NCBI GenBank assembly: GCA_000751295.2
Contig: CCMO02000001.1
Location: 4,368,615-4,432,614 of the forward strand
Length of the DNA stretch: 64,000 nucleotides
Direction of reading: 5' to 3'
DNA from: a bacterium YEK0313
GTDB taxonomy: Bacteria > Pseudomonadota > Alphaproteobacteria > Rhizobiales > Phreatobacteraceae
This document shows, piece by piece, positions 8,768 through 16,870 of the stretch. Made by a program: the position numbers and the translations under genes. Positions within the stretch are counted from its first letter, which is position 1. Each line of letters opens with the position of its first letter. Under the pieces are notes generated by a model. It was not told the DNA's origin and did no database searches. It worked only from the letters and a program-made list of their open reading frames with translations.

Positions 8768-9247
8768 CTAGTTCAGACCGGCCTTGTCGAGGCCATAGAG
8801 CTTGTCGGTGGCCCCCGGCACGGCCCTGAAGGCGATGGCGAGGCGGTTCCAGGCATTGATGGTCATGATCGCGAAGGTCAGATCGGAAATGTCCTTCTCC
8901 GACAGCTGGCCGCGAACACGCTCGTAGAGTTCGTCGGGAATGCCGCCTTCCGGCAGTTTGGTCACGGCTTCCGTCCAGGCGAGCGCGGCGCGCTCACGCG
9001 CGCTGAACAGACCGGATTCGCGCCAGATCGCCACGTGATGGAGCCGCAATTCACGCTCGCCATGGAGCTTCGCTTCCTTGACATGCATGTCCAGGCAGTA
9101 GGCGCAGCCATTGATCTGCGACACCCGGATATTCACGAGGTCGCGGATGCCCTGCTCGATCGCGCTTCCCTTCATGGCCACGCTGAGATCGGACATCTTT
9201 TTGAAAAGCTCGGGCGATTGCTGGGCGTAGTTCAAGCGCTGTGTCAT
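8768..9247 (-). CDS. carboxymuconolactone decarboxylase family protein (AhpD-like)
   Basis: 159 residues. It carries the AhpD-type core: helix SAIEQGIRDLVNIRVSQINGC, then the redox motif C-A-Y-C-L-D-M-H, and after it GERELRLHHVAIWRESGLFSARERAALAWTEAVTKLP. The CxxC with following His fits peroxidase or thiol-disulfide activity, not true decarboxylation. First gene of the minus-strand set. Two GGATA/TATCC palindromes lie within 52 bases of its start codon and probably control it. LysR is divergent. Confidence 0.9.
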   Translation of the reverse strand: MTQRLNYAQQSPELFKKMSDLSVAMKGSAIEQGIRDLVNIRVSQINGCAYCLDMHVKEAKLHGERELRLHHVAIWRESGLFSARERAALAWTEAVTKLPEGGIPDELYERVRGQLSEKDISDLTFAIMTINAWNRLAIAFRAVPGATDKLYGLDKAGLN

Positions 9248-9263
9248 CGCACGCTCCTAATTA

Positions 9264-9299
9264 AGGATGATCAATATCCTTATGGATATAAAATATCCG
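9264..9299. promoter_or_regulatory. tandem palindromic operators upstream of the AhpD-like gene
   Basis: Two copies of the rrf2-promoter palindrome. One at 9266-9280 has arms GGATG and TATCC around ATCAA (one mismatch; outer AA/TT also pair). The other at 9285-9299 has GGATA and TATCC around TAAAA. Centres are 19 bases apart, so two dimers could bind on similar faces of the helix. They sit between the divergent AhpD-like and LysR genes and may affect both. Confidence 0.6.
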
Positions 9300-9374
9300 T
9301 AATAGCTGGACGGTAAAGCCCCTCCGCTCTAAGCTGCGGGCATATGGCTTATGTCCAGAAGTACGAGGCGAGGA

Positions 9375-10280
9375 ATGGACATCGTGTCGGCGCTGAAGAC
9401 CTATCTGCGCGTCGTCGAGACAGGCTCGTTCTCAGGCGCCGCCGTCGACCTCGGGCTGACGCAACCCGCCGTCTCCCGGCAGGTTTCAGCGCTGGAGGCT
9501 CATTTCGGCTCCAGGCTCCTGCACCGGACGACCAATGCGCTCGCGCTGACCGCGGAAGGCGAACGCATGATTCCAATGGCGCTGAAGGTCATCGAAGCCG
9601 TCGATGCCCTGGGCGAGACGGCGGATCGCGAAGCGGCAGCGGCGTCGGGAAAGGTCAGGCTCAGCGTGCCAGCTCCCCTGGGGCTGTATCTGAGCGGACG
9701 CCTGCCGGCACTGCTCGACGCCCATCCACGGCTGCAGCTCGAGCTGATCTTCCGTGGAGAACCATCCGACCTGATCGCCGAGGCGATCGACCTCGAGGTC
9801 CGGCTCGGCGATGCGGGCAGCAGCGGTCTGATCTGCCGGCGCATCGGCTGGACCACGGCATTTCTCGTCGCCTCGCGCGACTATCTGAAAAGGAAGGGAG
9901 CGCCCCGGAGCCCGGAAGAGATCCAGGGCCACGATTGCATGTGTTACGACCGCGGCGGCAATGGGCGCTCCTGGCGCTTCTCCAACGGAGCGGATGACAT
10001 TGCGGTGCGCGTCGCCCCGCGCCTCGTCGCGAACAACCCGGTCGCCGTTCATCGCGCGGCGCTCATGGGCGGCGGTCTTGCCATTCTCTCTCATATCCTC
10101 GTGAAAGATGACATCGAGGTGGGACGGCTGACCAATGTGATGCCGGACTTTCCGCCCGCACGGCTTCCGATCAACGTCGTCTATCCGTCCCGCCGCAACC
10201 TGCCGCAACGCGTCCGGACGGTGCTCGATTTCATGGTCGATGTCGTGCGCCAGGATACCCTGATGGCATCGGCCGGATGA
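9375..10280 (+). CDS. LysR family transcriptional regulator
   Basis: 301 residues. N-terminal winged helix-turn-helix (MDIVSALKTYLRVVETGSFSGAAVDLGLTQPAVSRQVSALEAHFGSRLLHR reads as a textbook LysR start), then a periplasmic-binding-like effector domain from about residue 90. I start at the ATG at 9375, which matches the family N-terminus and has AGGCGAGG just before it; the ATG at 9351 has none. It diverges from the AhpD-like gene, the usual position for a LysR controlling its neighbour. The inducer is unknown. Confidence 0.9.
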   Translation: MDIVSALKTYLRVVETGSFSGAAVDLGLTQPAVSRQVSALEAHFGSRLLHRTTNALALTAEGERMIPMALKVIEAVDALGETADREAAAASGKVRLSVPAPLGLYLSGRLPALLDAHPRLQLELIFRGEPSDLIAEAIDLEVRLGDAGSSGLICRRIGWTTAFLVASRDYLKRKGAPRSPEEIQGHDCMCYDRGGNGRSWRFSNGADDIAVRVAPRLVANNPVAVHRAALMGGGLAILSHILVKDDIEVGRLTNVMPDFPPARLPINVVYPSRRNLPQRVRTVLDFMVDVVRQDTLMASAG

Positions 10281-10436
10281 CGACGTTGCGACCCGCCGCA
10301 GAACCGATGCGCGCGCCTCGGCGCAAACCTCTCGGCAAGCCGCCGCGCGCAGTTTGGCCGCAAGAAGCGGGGTGCTGACGGGCTCGACTCGGTCGATCCT
10401 GCCGCCGGATGCAATTCGTCCGCGCGGGAGACCGAC

Positions 10437-11411
10437 ATGCCGACATCCGCCCAGGTGAGCCGCCCGATGACGGCGCTCGAATGGACCATGCTCCTGGCCC
10501 TCGCCACGGTCTGGGGCGGCTCGTTCTTCTTCAACGCGATCGCGGTGCGCGAACTGCCGGTCTTCACCGTCGTGGTTGCGCGTGTCGCGCTGGCCGCGCT
10601 GCTGCTCTTCGGCCTCCTGAAGGCCCTCGGCCAGTCGCTGCCGCGCGACCGGCGCGTCTGGGCCGCCTTTTTCGGCATGGGCCTGCTCAACAATGCCATC
10701 CCCTTCTCGCTGATCGTCTGGGGCCAGCAATCGATCGCCTCGGGCGTCGCCTCGATCCTCAACGCCTCGACGCCGCTCTTCACCGTGCTGCTCGCGCATG
10801 TCCTGACCTCGGACGAAAAGATGACCGGCAACCGCCTCGCCGGCGTCGTCATCGGCTTCGTCGGCGTCGCCGTGATGATCGGCCTCGACGCCGCCCAGAC
10901 GCTCGGCAACCACGTCGCGGCCCAGCTCATGTGCCTTGCCGGCGCGGTCTCCTATGCGCTCGCCGGCATTTTCGGCCGGCGTTTCCGGGCCATAGGCGTC
11001 GCCCCGCTCGCCACCGCGACCGGCCAGGTGGTCGCCTCCAGCATCCTGCTCATTCCGCTCATGCTGGTCGTCGACCAGCCCTGGACGCGGCCGCCACCGA
11101 GTCCCGCCGCGATCGGCGCGCTGATCGGCGTCGCGGCGCTGTCGACCGCCCTCGCCTATGTCCTCTATTTCCGGATCCTGGCGACAGCCGGCGCCACCAA
11201 TCTGCTGCTCGTCACCTTCCTGATCCCGGTCAGCGCCATCCTGCTCGGCATCCTCGTCCTCAACGAGGCGCTGCTGCCGAAACACCTCGCCGGCATGGCC
11301 CTGATCGGGCTCGGCCTTGCCGCCATCGACGGCCGGCCCTGGCAGGCGCTGCGCCGCTTCGGCGCCGGCGCCGCCAAGCCACGCGATCGCGGCGATCTGC
11401 GGTCCGGCTGA
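10437..11411 (+). CDS. DMT family transporter (EamA domains)
   Basis: 324 residues with about ten membrane helices in two EamA halves; each half opens with a characteristic segment (TVWGGSFFFNAIAVRELP and MCLAGAVSYALAGIFGRRF). Inner-membrane drug/metabolite exporter family. GGGAG stands eight bases before the ATG. The substrate cannot be told from sequence. It stands alone, 142 bases before the five-gene cluster. Confidence 0.88.
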   Translation: MPTSAQVSRPMTALEWTMLLALATVWGGSFFFNAIAVRELPVFTVVVARVALAALLLFGLLKALGQSLPRDRRVWAAFFGMGLLNNAIPFSLIVWGQQSIASGVASILNASTPLFTVLLAHVLTSDEKMTGNRLAGVVIGFVGVAVMIGLDAAQTLGNHVAAQLMCLAGAVSYALAGIFGRRFRAIGVAPLATATGQVVASSILLIPLMLVVDQPWTRPPPSPAAIGALIGVAALSTALAYVLYFRILATAGATNLLLVTFLIPVSAILLGILVLNEALLPKHLAGMALIGLGLAAIDGRPWQALRRFGAGAAKPRDRGDLRSG

Positions 11412-11553
11412 AGGCCGGCGCGGACGGCGCCGGCGTCTCCCGGCTTGACGCTACGTGAAGAAACGTCGCACAACGTCACGGTCGCGCCGTCCTCGTCACA
11501 GCCGCCGCCCGATTTCCCGTCGGAGGAGGCCAGCACCGTGAGATCAGTCGACC

Positions 11554-12576
11554 GTGAACATGCTCAAGGCCTGGTGGAGGATGCTGGCATCGCCACGCCT
11601 CGATCTCACCCTTGCCACCCATAGCGGTCTCACCACGCGCATCGTCGGGCGCCCCGGCGCCATTCTCGGCGACGCCGATCTCGGCCGCCTCGTCGCCGAT
11701 CTCAGGACCGTCGCCGCGCGCACCCTGGCAGCGGGCGAGCTCACCTATGGCGTCTTTTCGGGCGACCGGGAGCGGCTGTCGAAGACCATCGTCACGCTGA
11801 TCACCGACACAGCGACCGGCAAGCCGATCGCCTTCAACGCCCTCGCCCTGATGGATACGACCGTCGACGGCGAGCCCGCCGAGGTCATGCATCTCGGCCT
11901 CGTCATGGTCGACCCCGACGTCCGCGGCAAGGGCCTGTCCGGCGTGCTCTACGGCCTGACCGTGTTGATCCTGTTCCTGCGCGGCGGCCTGCGCCCGCGC
12001 TGGATCTCCAACGTGACCCAGGTGCCGGCCGTCGTCGGCATGGTCTGCGAGACCTTTTCCGACGTGTTTCCCTCGCCCAACCCCGGCGCGCGCCAGAGCT
12101 TTGCGCATCTCAGCCTCGCCCGGCAGATCATGCGCCGGCACCGCGCGGTTTTCGGCGTCGGCGCCGATGCCGGCTTCGACGAACGACGCTCGGTGATCAC
12201 CAATGCCTATACCGGCGGCTCCGACGACCTGAAGAAGAGCTTCGAGGCGGCGGCGGCGCATCGCGAAGCGCGCTACAACGACTTCTGCCGCAAGGAACTC
12301 GACTATGTGCGCGGCGACGACGTCTTGCAGCTCGGCCGCATCGACCTCGCCGCAGCGCGCCGCTATCTGATCGGCCAGCTGCCGCGCGGCTCGCTGCCGG
12401 CTGTCGCCGGAGCGGGCCTGTTCGTCATGCTGCAGCGGCTGGTCCTGCCGGTGCTGCACTGGCTCGACACGACGAGATCCTTCGGCACGCTCCGGCCCGG
12501 CAGTGTCCCTTCGGACCCGCCCGGCCCCCCTCGCGGCGGCTCGCTGCCGCCGCCGGCACCGGACAGCACGGCATGA
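11554..12576 (+). CDS. GNAT-fold acyltransferase-like protein, first gene of the E1/nitroreductase cluster
   Basis: 340 residues. The middle holds a GNAT motif A (LGLVMVDPDVRGKGLSGVLYG, acetyl-CoA pyrophosphate loop RGKGLS at about residue 130). The flanks are not typical of small acetyltransferases; the protein is larger and has a ~140-residue C-terminal extension with a short hydrophobic segment (about 277-297) and a Pro-rich tail. I do not recognise a named family. Its stop overlaps the next start by four bases (ATGA), so the two are probably translationally coupled. It is the first of five such genes. Confidence 0.65.
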   Translation: MNMLKAWWRMLASPRLDLTLATHSGLTTRIVGRPGAILGDADLGRLVADLRTVAARTLAAGELTYGVFSGDRERLSKTIVTLITDTATGKPIAFNALALMDTTVDGEPAEVMHLGLVMVDPDVRGKGLSGVLYGLTVLILFLRGGLRPRWISNVTQVPAVVGMVCETFSDVFPSPNPGARQSFAHLSLARQIMRRHRAVFGVGADAGFDERRSVITNAYTGGSDDLKKSFEAAAAHREARYNDFCRKELDYVRGDDVLQLGRIDLAAARRYLIGQLPRGSLPAVAGAGLFVMLQRLVLPVLHWLDTTRSFGTLRPGSVPSDPPGPPRGGSLPPPAPDSTA

Positions 12577-13448
12577 CCTCCTTCGACTATGGCCAATTCA
12601 CCACCCGCAACATCGGCTTCGTGACGCCGGCCGAGCAGCAGCGGCTGCGCGAAACCATTGTCTTCGTCTGCGGCGTCGGCGGCATGGGCGGCGGCGCCTT
12701 CATGGCGCTGGTGCGCGCCGGCATCGGCCGCTTCGTCATTGCCGACATCGACGTCTTCGAGGTCTCCAATCTCAACCGGCAGGTCTTCGCCACCGCCGAG
12801 ACCATCGGCCGGCCGAAGGCCGAGAGCGCTGCTGCGGCGGCGCGCGCCATCAACCCCGACATCGCGATCGAGGTCGTCGGTGCCGAATGGGTCGACCGCC
12901 TGGCCGAGATCGCCGCCCGCTGCCGGATCATTGTCAACGGCATGGACGACATTCCCGCCGGCATTCATCTCTACCGCACAGCGGCCGCCGCCGGCGCGAC
13001 CGTGATCGACGCCTACATGTCGCCCCTGCCCTCGGTCACCGTGGTCCGGCCCGAGGACCCGCGGCCGGAACAGCGGCTCGGCTATCCGACCGTCGGCAAG
13101 CCCTGGCGCGACATCGGCGAAGCCGACCGGCGCGCCGCCATGCTCGCTGAAATCGAACATGTCATGCTGCATTCCTCCTCGCGCCGCCATGTCGATCTCG
13201 CCATTGCCGCCGAGGTCGCGGCCGGCCGGCGCAGCCGCATGTCCTTCGCGCCCATGGTGATCTCCACCGGCATGCTGATGGCCTACGAGGCGATCGCACT
13301 GGCGCTCGGCAAACGCACAGGCACCGACTGCCGCGGCTGGTTCTTCAATCCGCACGCGCCCAAGGTCGAACGGCCGCTGCCCGGCCCGGTCGCCGCGCTC
13401 CTGCGGCCGCTGGTGCGGCGGGCCCTCAAGCGCATGGTGGGCGGCTGA
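12573..13448 (+). CDS. ThiF/E1-like adenylyltransferase
   Basis: 291 residues of the ThiF/MoeB/E1 superfamily. Visible adenylation residues are the glycine loop G34-V-G-G-M-G39, D58/D60, N68-R69 in SNLNRQVF, K82 in GRPKAE, and D125-D126 in NGMDD. Thus ATP binding and acyl-adenylate formation look intact. The paired CxxC zinc motifs of MoeB and ThiF are absent, and I see no obvious conserved catalytic Cys. No ubiquitin-like partner (ending GG) is encoded beside it. Overlaps with both neighbours suggest coupling with the GNAT genes and nitroreductase. An E1-nitroreductase pairing is known in fused form in mycobacterial Rv1355c (MoeY), as I recall. The substrate is unknown. Confidence 0.82.
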   Translation: MTSFDYGQFTTRNIGFVTPAEQQRLRETIVFVCGVGGMGGGAFMALVRAGIGRFVIADIDVFEVSNLNRQVFATAETIGRPKAESAAAAARAINPDIAIEVVGAEWVDRLAEIAARCRIIVNGMDDIPAGIHLYRTAAAAGATVIDAYMSPLPSVTVVRPEDPRPEQRLGYPTVGKPWRDIGEADRRAAMLAEIEHVMLHSSSRRHVDLAIAAEVAAGRRSRMSFAPMVISTGMLMAYEAIALALGKRTGTDCRGWFFNPHAPKVERPLPGPVAALLRPLVRRALKRMVGG

Positions 13449-14650
13449 TGGGGCCGGGCGTCGCAGCGGATTCGATCGTCAACCTCTGCGGCGCCGGAGG
13501 CCTCGCGATCGCGATCCTGATCTTCCGGGCGCGCGACCCGCAGGGGCCCCTGACCCGGCGCTTCGCTTTCGTCCTCGGCATCGTCGCCTTCGTCCTGCTC
13601 GCGCGCGGCGTCGGCTGGCTGACCGGCAGCGCCACGCTCGAACAGCTCGCCGTCGCCGCCGCCGCGATCATTCCGCTCGGCGCACTGCTCGTCGTCGAGG
13701 GCATGCTCCGCCGGCATGCGCCGCGCGCCGTCAAGCTTGCCGTGCTGGCCGGCACGCTGGTCCTCGCGCCGGCCGGCCTGCTGGCCGGCGGCGACTGGGC
13801 CGAGCGCATCGAAATGGCGCTCGCCCTGTTCCAGCTCGCGACCTTTGCGGTCTGCGGCCTCCTGCTGTTGAGCCGCGACCGCGGTTCGCTGTCGGAAGCC
13901 GAGAACCGCGGCGTCTTCAGGCTCGGCATCGCCGCTCTCGCGGTGCTGCCGTTCATCCTGTCCGACTTCCGCGCCTTCTTCCCCGGCGTGCCGGTGCGGG
14001 CGGGCGCCCTCGGCGCCCTGCTCGTCGTCACCTTCGCGCTGGTGGCCGACACCGCCAATGACGGCCGGCGCGGCCACGTCCTGATCCTCGGCCTGCGCAT
14101 CTCGGCCGGCCTGTTCCTCGGCCTCGCGCTCGCCGCGGTCGCGCCCATTGCCGATATGGCGGACGTCATCCGCTTCGCCGCCGTGACCCTCGCCGGCATC
14201 CTGTTCATCGGCCTCCTCGTCGATGCCGCGCGCGCCGTGGTCGGCGCCGGCGCGCCGGGCCTGCTCGACCGGATCGCCAACGCCCCGCCCGGCACGCGCG
14301 ACGAACTGATCGCGGAACTCGCCCGCCATCCGCCGTTCGAAGGTGCCCGGCGCCTTTCGGCCGCCGACCTTCTCCCGTTCGATCCGGAGATCCTCGCCGT
14401 CGCCCTCGGCGACCGCCTGGTGGTGCGCCGCGCCGATCGGCCCTGGAGCCGGCCGGCCGACGATCCTGCCGGCGAGCGCCTGGCCGCCCTGATGGCGACG
14501 TTCGGCGCAAGCCACCTCATCGTCATCGGCCGCGACCCGCTCGACCTCGTCGCCGTGCCGGTGCCGCTCGTCATGGCCGACAGGGCGAGCGAGACGGCGC
14601 TGCTGCTCGCCGCACGCCTGATCGCCGCGGCACCGGAGATGCGCGCATGA
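13448..14650 (+). CDS. hypothetical polytopic membrane protein of the E1/nitroreductase cluster
   Basis: 400 residues. The first ~265 are hydrophobic with about eight predicted membrane helices; the last ~130 form a soluble domain (from about LLDRIANAPPGTRDELIAEL) without a motif I know. It overlaps the ThiF gene by one base (TGATG) and the next gene by four. No histidine kinase or transporter signature is visible. It may anchor the neighbouring soluble enzymes at the membrane or export their product; this is inference. Confidence 0.6.
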   Translation: MGPGVAADSIVNLCGAGGLAIAILIFRARDPQGPLTRRFAFVLGIVAFVLLARGVGWLTGSATLEQLAVAAAAIIPLGALLVVEGMLRRHAPRAVKLAVLAGTLVLAPAGLLAGGDWAERIEMALALFQLATFAVCGLLLLSRDRGSLSEAENRGVFRLGIAALAVLPFILSDFRAFFPGVPVRAGALGALLVVTFALVADTANDGRRGHVLILGLRISAGLFLGLALAAVAPIADMADVIRFAAVTLAGILFIGLLVDAARAVVGAGAPGLLDRIANAPPGTRDELIAELARHPPFEGARRLSAADLLPFDPEILAVALGDRLVVRRADRPWSRPADDPAGERLAALMATFGASHLIVIGRDPLDLVAVPVPLVMADRASETALLLAARLIAAAPEMRA

Positions 14651-15783
14651 TCGCGGTGACCTCGGGCGATGTCGCGGCAGCCTATGCCGTCACGGCGGAG
14701 GTCTACGGCCGGACCTCGCCCTATGTGCCGCCGATGCGGTCGGATTTCGCGCGGATGTTCGATCCGGCCCGCAACCCGTTCGTCACCGAAGGGCATGGCC
14801 GGTTCGCCCTGTTCGTCGCCTGGCGCGGCGGCCGGCCGGTCGGCCGCATCGCGGCGAGCGTGCACGACGCCTCCAACCTGAAGCACGGCACGCGGCGGGC
14901 GCAGTTCGGCTTCTTCGACTGCGCCGACGATGCCGAGGTGGCGGCCGCCCTGCTCGGCTCGGCCGAGGACTTCGCCCGCGCGGCCGGCATGGACGAGCTC
15001 ACGGGCAACTTCAACCTGACGGCCATGCAGCAGATCGGTGTCGTCACCGCCGGCTTCGACAACGCGCCCTATACCGACATGGTCTACAGCCCGCCGCACA
15101 TCGCCGCGCTGCTCGCAGCGCACGGCTATGCGCCGGCCTTCCCGATGACCACCTTCGAGACCGATCTCACCCGGCTCGACCCGCAGAGCCTGATCGGGCC
15201 GGCGCAGCAGGCGATCCTCGACGACCCGGCCTTCCAGTGGATGCCGATCGATCGCGCCCATTTCGACACGCGCCTTGCCGAGGCGCGGGCGGTGCTGAAC
15301 GACGGCTTTGCCGAGAACCCCATGTTCGTGCCGACCAGCCCGGCCGAATACCGGTTCCAGGCCGGCGACATGATGTGGGTGATCGACAAGCGCATTTCAT
15401 GCCTCGTCCACCATGCCGGCCAGCCGGTCGGCGTGGTCCTGGTCATTCCCGACCTCAATCCGCTGGTGAAGGCCGCGCGCGGCCGCATGGGCCTCGCCTT
15501 CGCCTGGCATTTCCTGCGCCAGCGCCTCACCAACCGGCGCGCCGTGCTGATCTACCAGTCGGTGTCGCGCGCCATGCACGGCCGCGGCATCAACGGGGCG
15601 ATGCTGGCGCGTGTCGTCGCCGCCTTGAAGGCCGCCGGCTACGACCGGCTCGGCACGACCTGGATCGCCGACGTCAACCGCCCGAGCCTCCGGCAGATGG
15701 AGAAGCTCGGCGCCAGGCCGCTGCACAGGCTGCACCTGTTCACCAAGGCCCTGACGCCCGCCCACCCGACGGAGGCGACATGA
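14647..15783 (+). CDS. YghO-like GNAT family protein
   Basis: 378 residues, resembling the long GNAT proteins of the YghO type. Signs are GRPVGRIAASVHDASN near residue 70, FGFFDCADDAEVAAALL, the LTGNFNLTAMQQIGVVTAGFDNAPYTDMVYSPPHI region, and a C-terminal acetyl-CoA loop SRAMHGRGINGAML followed by NRPSLRQMEKLGARP. The biochemical role of this family is not established. Overlaps of four bases at both ends place it firmly in the five-gene transcript. Confidence 0.75.
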   Translation: MIAVTSGDVAAAYAVTAEVYGRTSPYVPPMRSDFARMFDPARNPFVTEGHGRFALFVAWRGGRPVGRIAASVHDASNLKHGTRRAQFGFFDCADDAEVAAALLGSAEDFARAAGMDELTGNFNLTAMQQIGVVTAGFDNAPYTDMVYSPPHIAALLAAHGYAPAFPMTTFETDLTRLDPQSLIGPAQQAILDDPAFQWMPIDRAHFDTRLAEARAVLNDGFAENPMFVPTSPAEYRFQAGDMMWVIDKRISCLVHHAGQPVGVVLVIPDLNPLVKAARGRMGLAFAWHFLRQRLTNRRAVLIYQSVSRAMHGRGINGAMLARVVAALKAAGYDRLGTTWIADVNRPSLRQMEKLGARPLHRLHLFTKALTPAHPTEAT

Positions 15784-16778
15784 TCGCGATCGATCGAGAC
15801 CTGCTCGAAACCCTGGTTGCCGAGGCCCGGCTCGCTCCCAGCGCGCACAATATCCAGCCGACCCGCGTCGGCCTCGACGCCGGCGCCATCCTGCTGCGCG
15901 CCGATCCCGACCGGCGCCTGCCCGCCGCCGATCCGACCGGCCACGACGTCCGCCTGTCGCACGGCGCCTTCCTGGAAGGCCTCGCCCTGGCGCTCGATCG
16001 GCGCGGGCTCGCGCTTGCCGATATCGCATTGGCCGGCGATGCCGCCGCCCCCGCCATCGCGCGCCTGACCGTTGCCGCGGCACCGGCGGGCGCAGCCCCC
16101 GATCCGCTCGAAAGCCGTGTCGCGACCCGCGCGAGCTGGCGCGGCGGATTTCGCGCGCCCGATGCCGCCGCCGGGGCGGCCTTGGAGCGCCTGCGCGCGG
16201 CGAACCCCGACCTTCTCGTCGTCGACGACCGCGAAGCATTGCGCCGGATCGGGGCGCTCGCCGACCGCGCCGCCCTCGCTCTTCTGAGCGAGCATGGCCC
16301 GCGGACCGAGCTCCTGGCCTGGATGCGTCTGTCGAAGCGCCATCCGGACTACCATCGCGACGGGCTCAATGCCGAGGCCATGGCACTCAGCCGCATCGAG
16401 GCCTTCGCCGCCGGCCTGGTGCTCGGCCCCCTGTTCGCGCCGCTCTCGCGCCTGGGGCTCGCCGCCTCGCTGGTTGCCGAAGCGCGCAAGAGCGCCGGGG
16501 CCAGTGCCCTCGTCCTGTTCCACCGGCCGGAGGGCGAAGACCCGCTCGTCAGCGGCCGTGCCTTCTACCGCGCCTGGCTCGGCTTCGATGCCGAGGGATT
16601 TGCCGCCTGCCCCATGTCCGTCCTGGTCGACTGGCCCGAAGCGAAAGCCGATCTCACCGCGGCGCATCCGCCGCCCGCCGGCCGCCGTCTCGTCAACGTC
16701 TTCAGGATCGGCCTGCCCGACCGCCCGAGACCCATCGTCCACAGCCGGCTGCCGGTCGCCGAGCTTCTGCTCGGATAG
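15780..16778 (+). CDS. Acg-type nitroreductase family protein
   Basis: 332 residues. The N-terminus (LVAEARLAPSAHNIQPTRV) and the RADPDRRLPAADPTGHDVRLSHGAFLEGL segment match the Acg-like nitroreductase family (mycobacterial Rv2032/Rv3131 type), which is FMN-binding but often a poor classical nitroreductase. I chose the ATG at 15780, overlapping the previous stop as ATGA; the open frame extends upstream but only as antiphase to the GNAT gene. In the cluster it would supply an oxidation or reduction step next to E1-type adenylation, comparable with dehydrogenases acting beside E1-like enzymes in peptide-modifying systems. Confidence 0.8.
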   Translation: MIAIDRDLLETLVAEARLAPSAHNIQPTRVGLDAGAILLRADPDRRLPAADPTGHDVRLSHGAFLEGLALALDRRGLALADIALAGDAAAPAIARLTVAAAPAGAAPDPLESRVATRASWRGGFRAPDAAAGAALERLRAANPDLLVVDDREALRRIGALADRAALALLSEHGPRTELLAWMRLSKRHPDYHRDGLNAEAMALSRIEAFAAGLVLGPLFAPLSRLGLAASLVAEARKSAGASALVLFHRPEGEDPLVSGRAFYRAWLGFDAEGFAACPMSVLVDWPEAKADLTAAHPPPAGRRLVNVFRIGLPDRPRPIVHSRLPVAELLLG

Positions 16779-16868
16779 CGAGTGACGAATGGCGAATGGG
16801 ATCACGCGTAGCCTGCAAAGCCGGCCGCCTGGCAGCCCTCCACTCGCAATTCGCCATTCGCCACTCGC
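16778..16868. repeat. inverted-repeat element, copy 2
   Basis: The 20-base arms at 16778-16797 and 16849-16868 match as reverse complements at 19 of 20 positions (right arm ATTCGCCATTCGCCACTCGC), with a 51-base loop. The left arm shares its first base with the stop codon of the nitroreductase gene, and the right arm ends two bases before the cytochrome stop. It is the best-preserved of three copies in the window. Confidence 0.75.
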
Positions 16869-16870
16869 CC

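Noticed and set aside
12573..13448. Annotation of the ThiF-like gene as moeB or thiF proper
   Set aside because: The zinc Cys pairs and any neighbouring MoaD/ThiS are missing, and the context is a different cluster.
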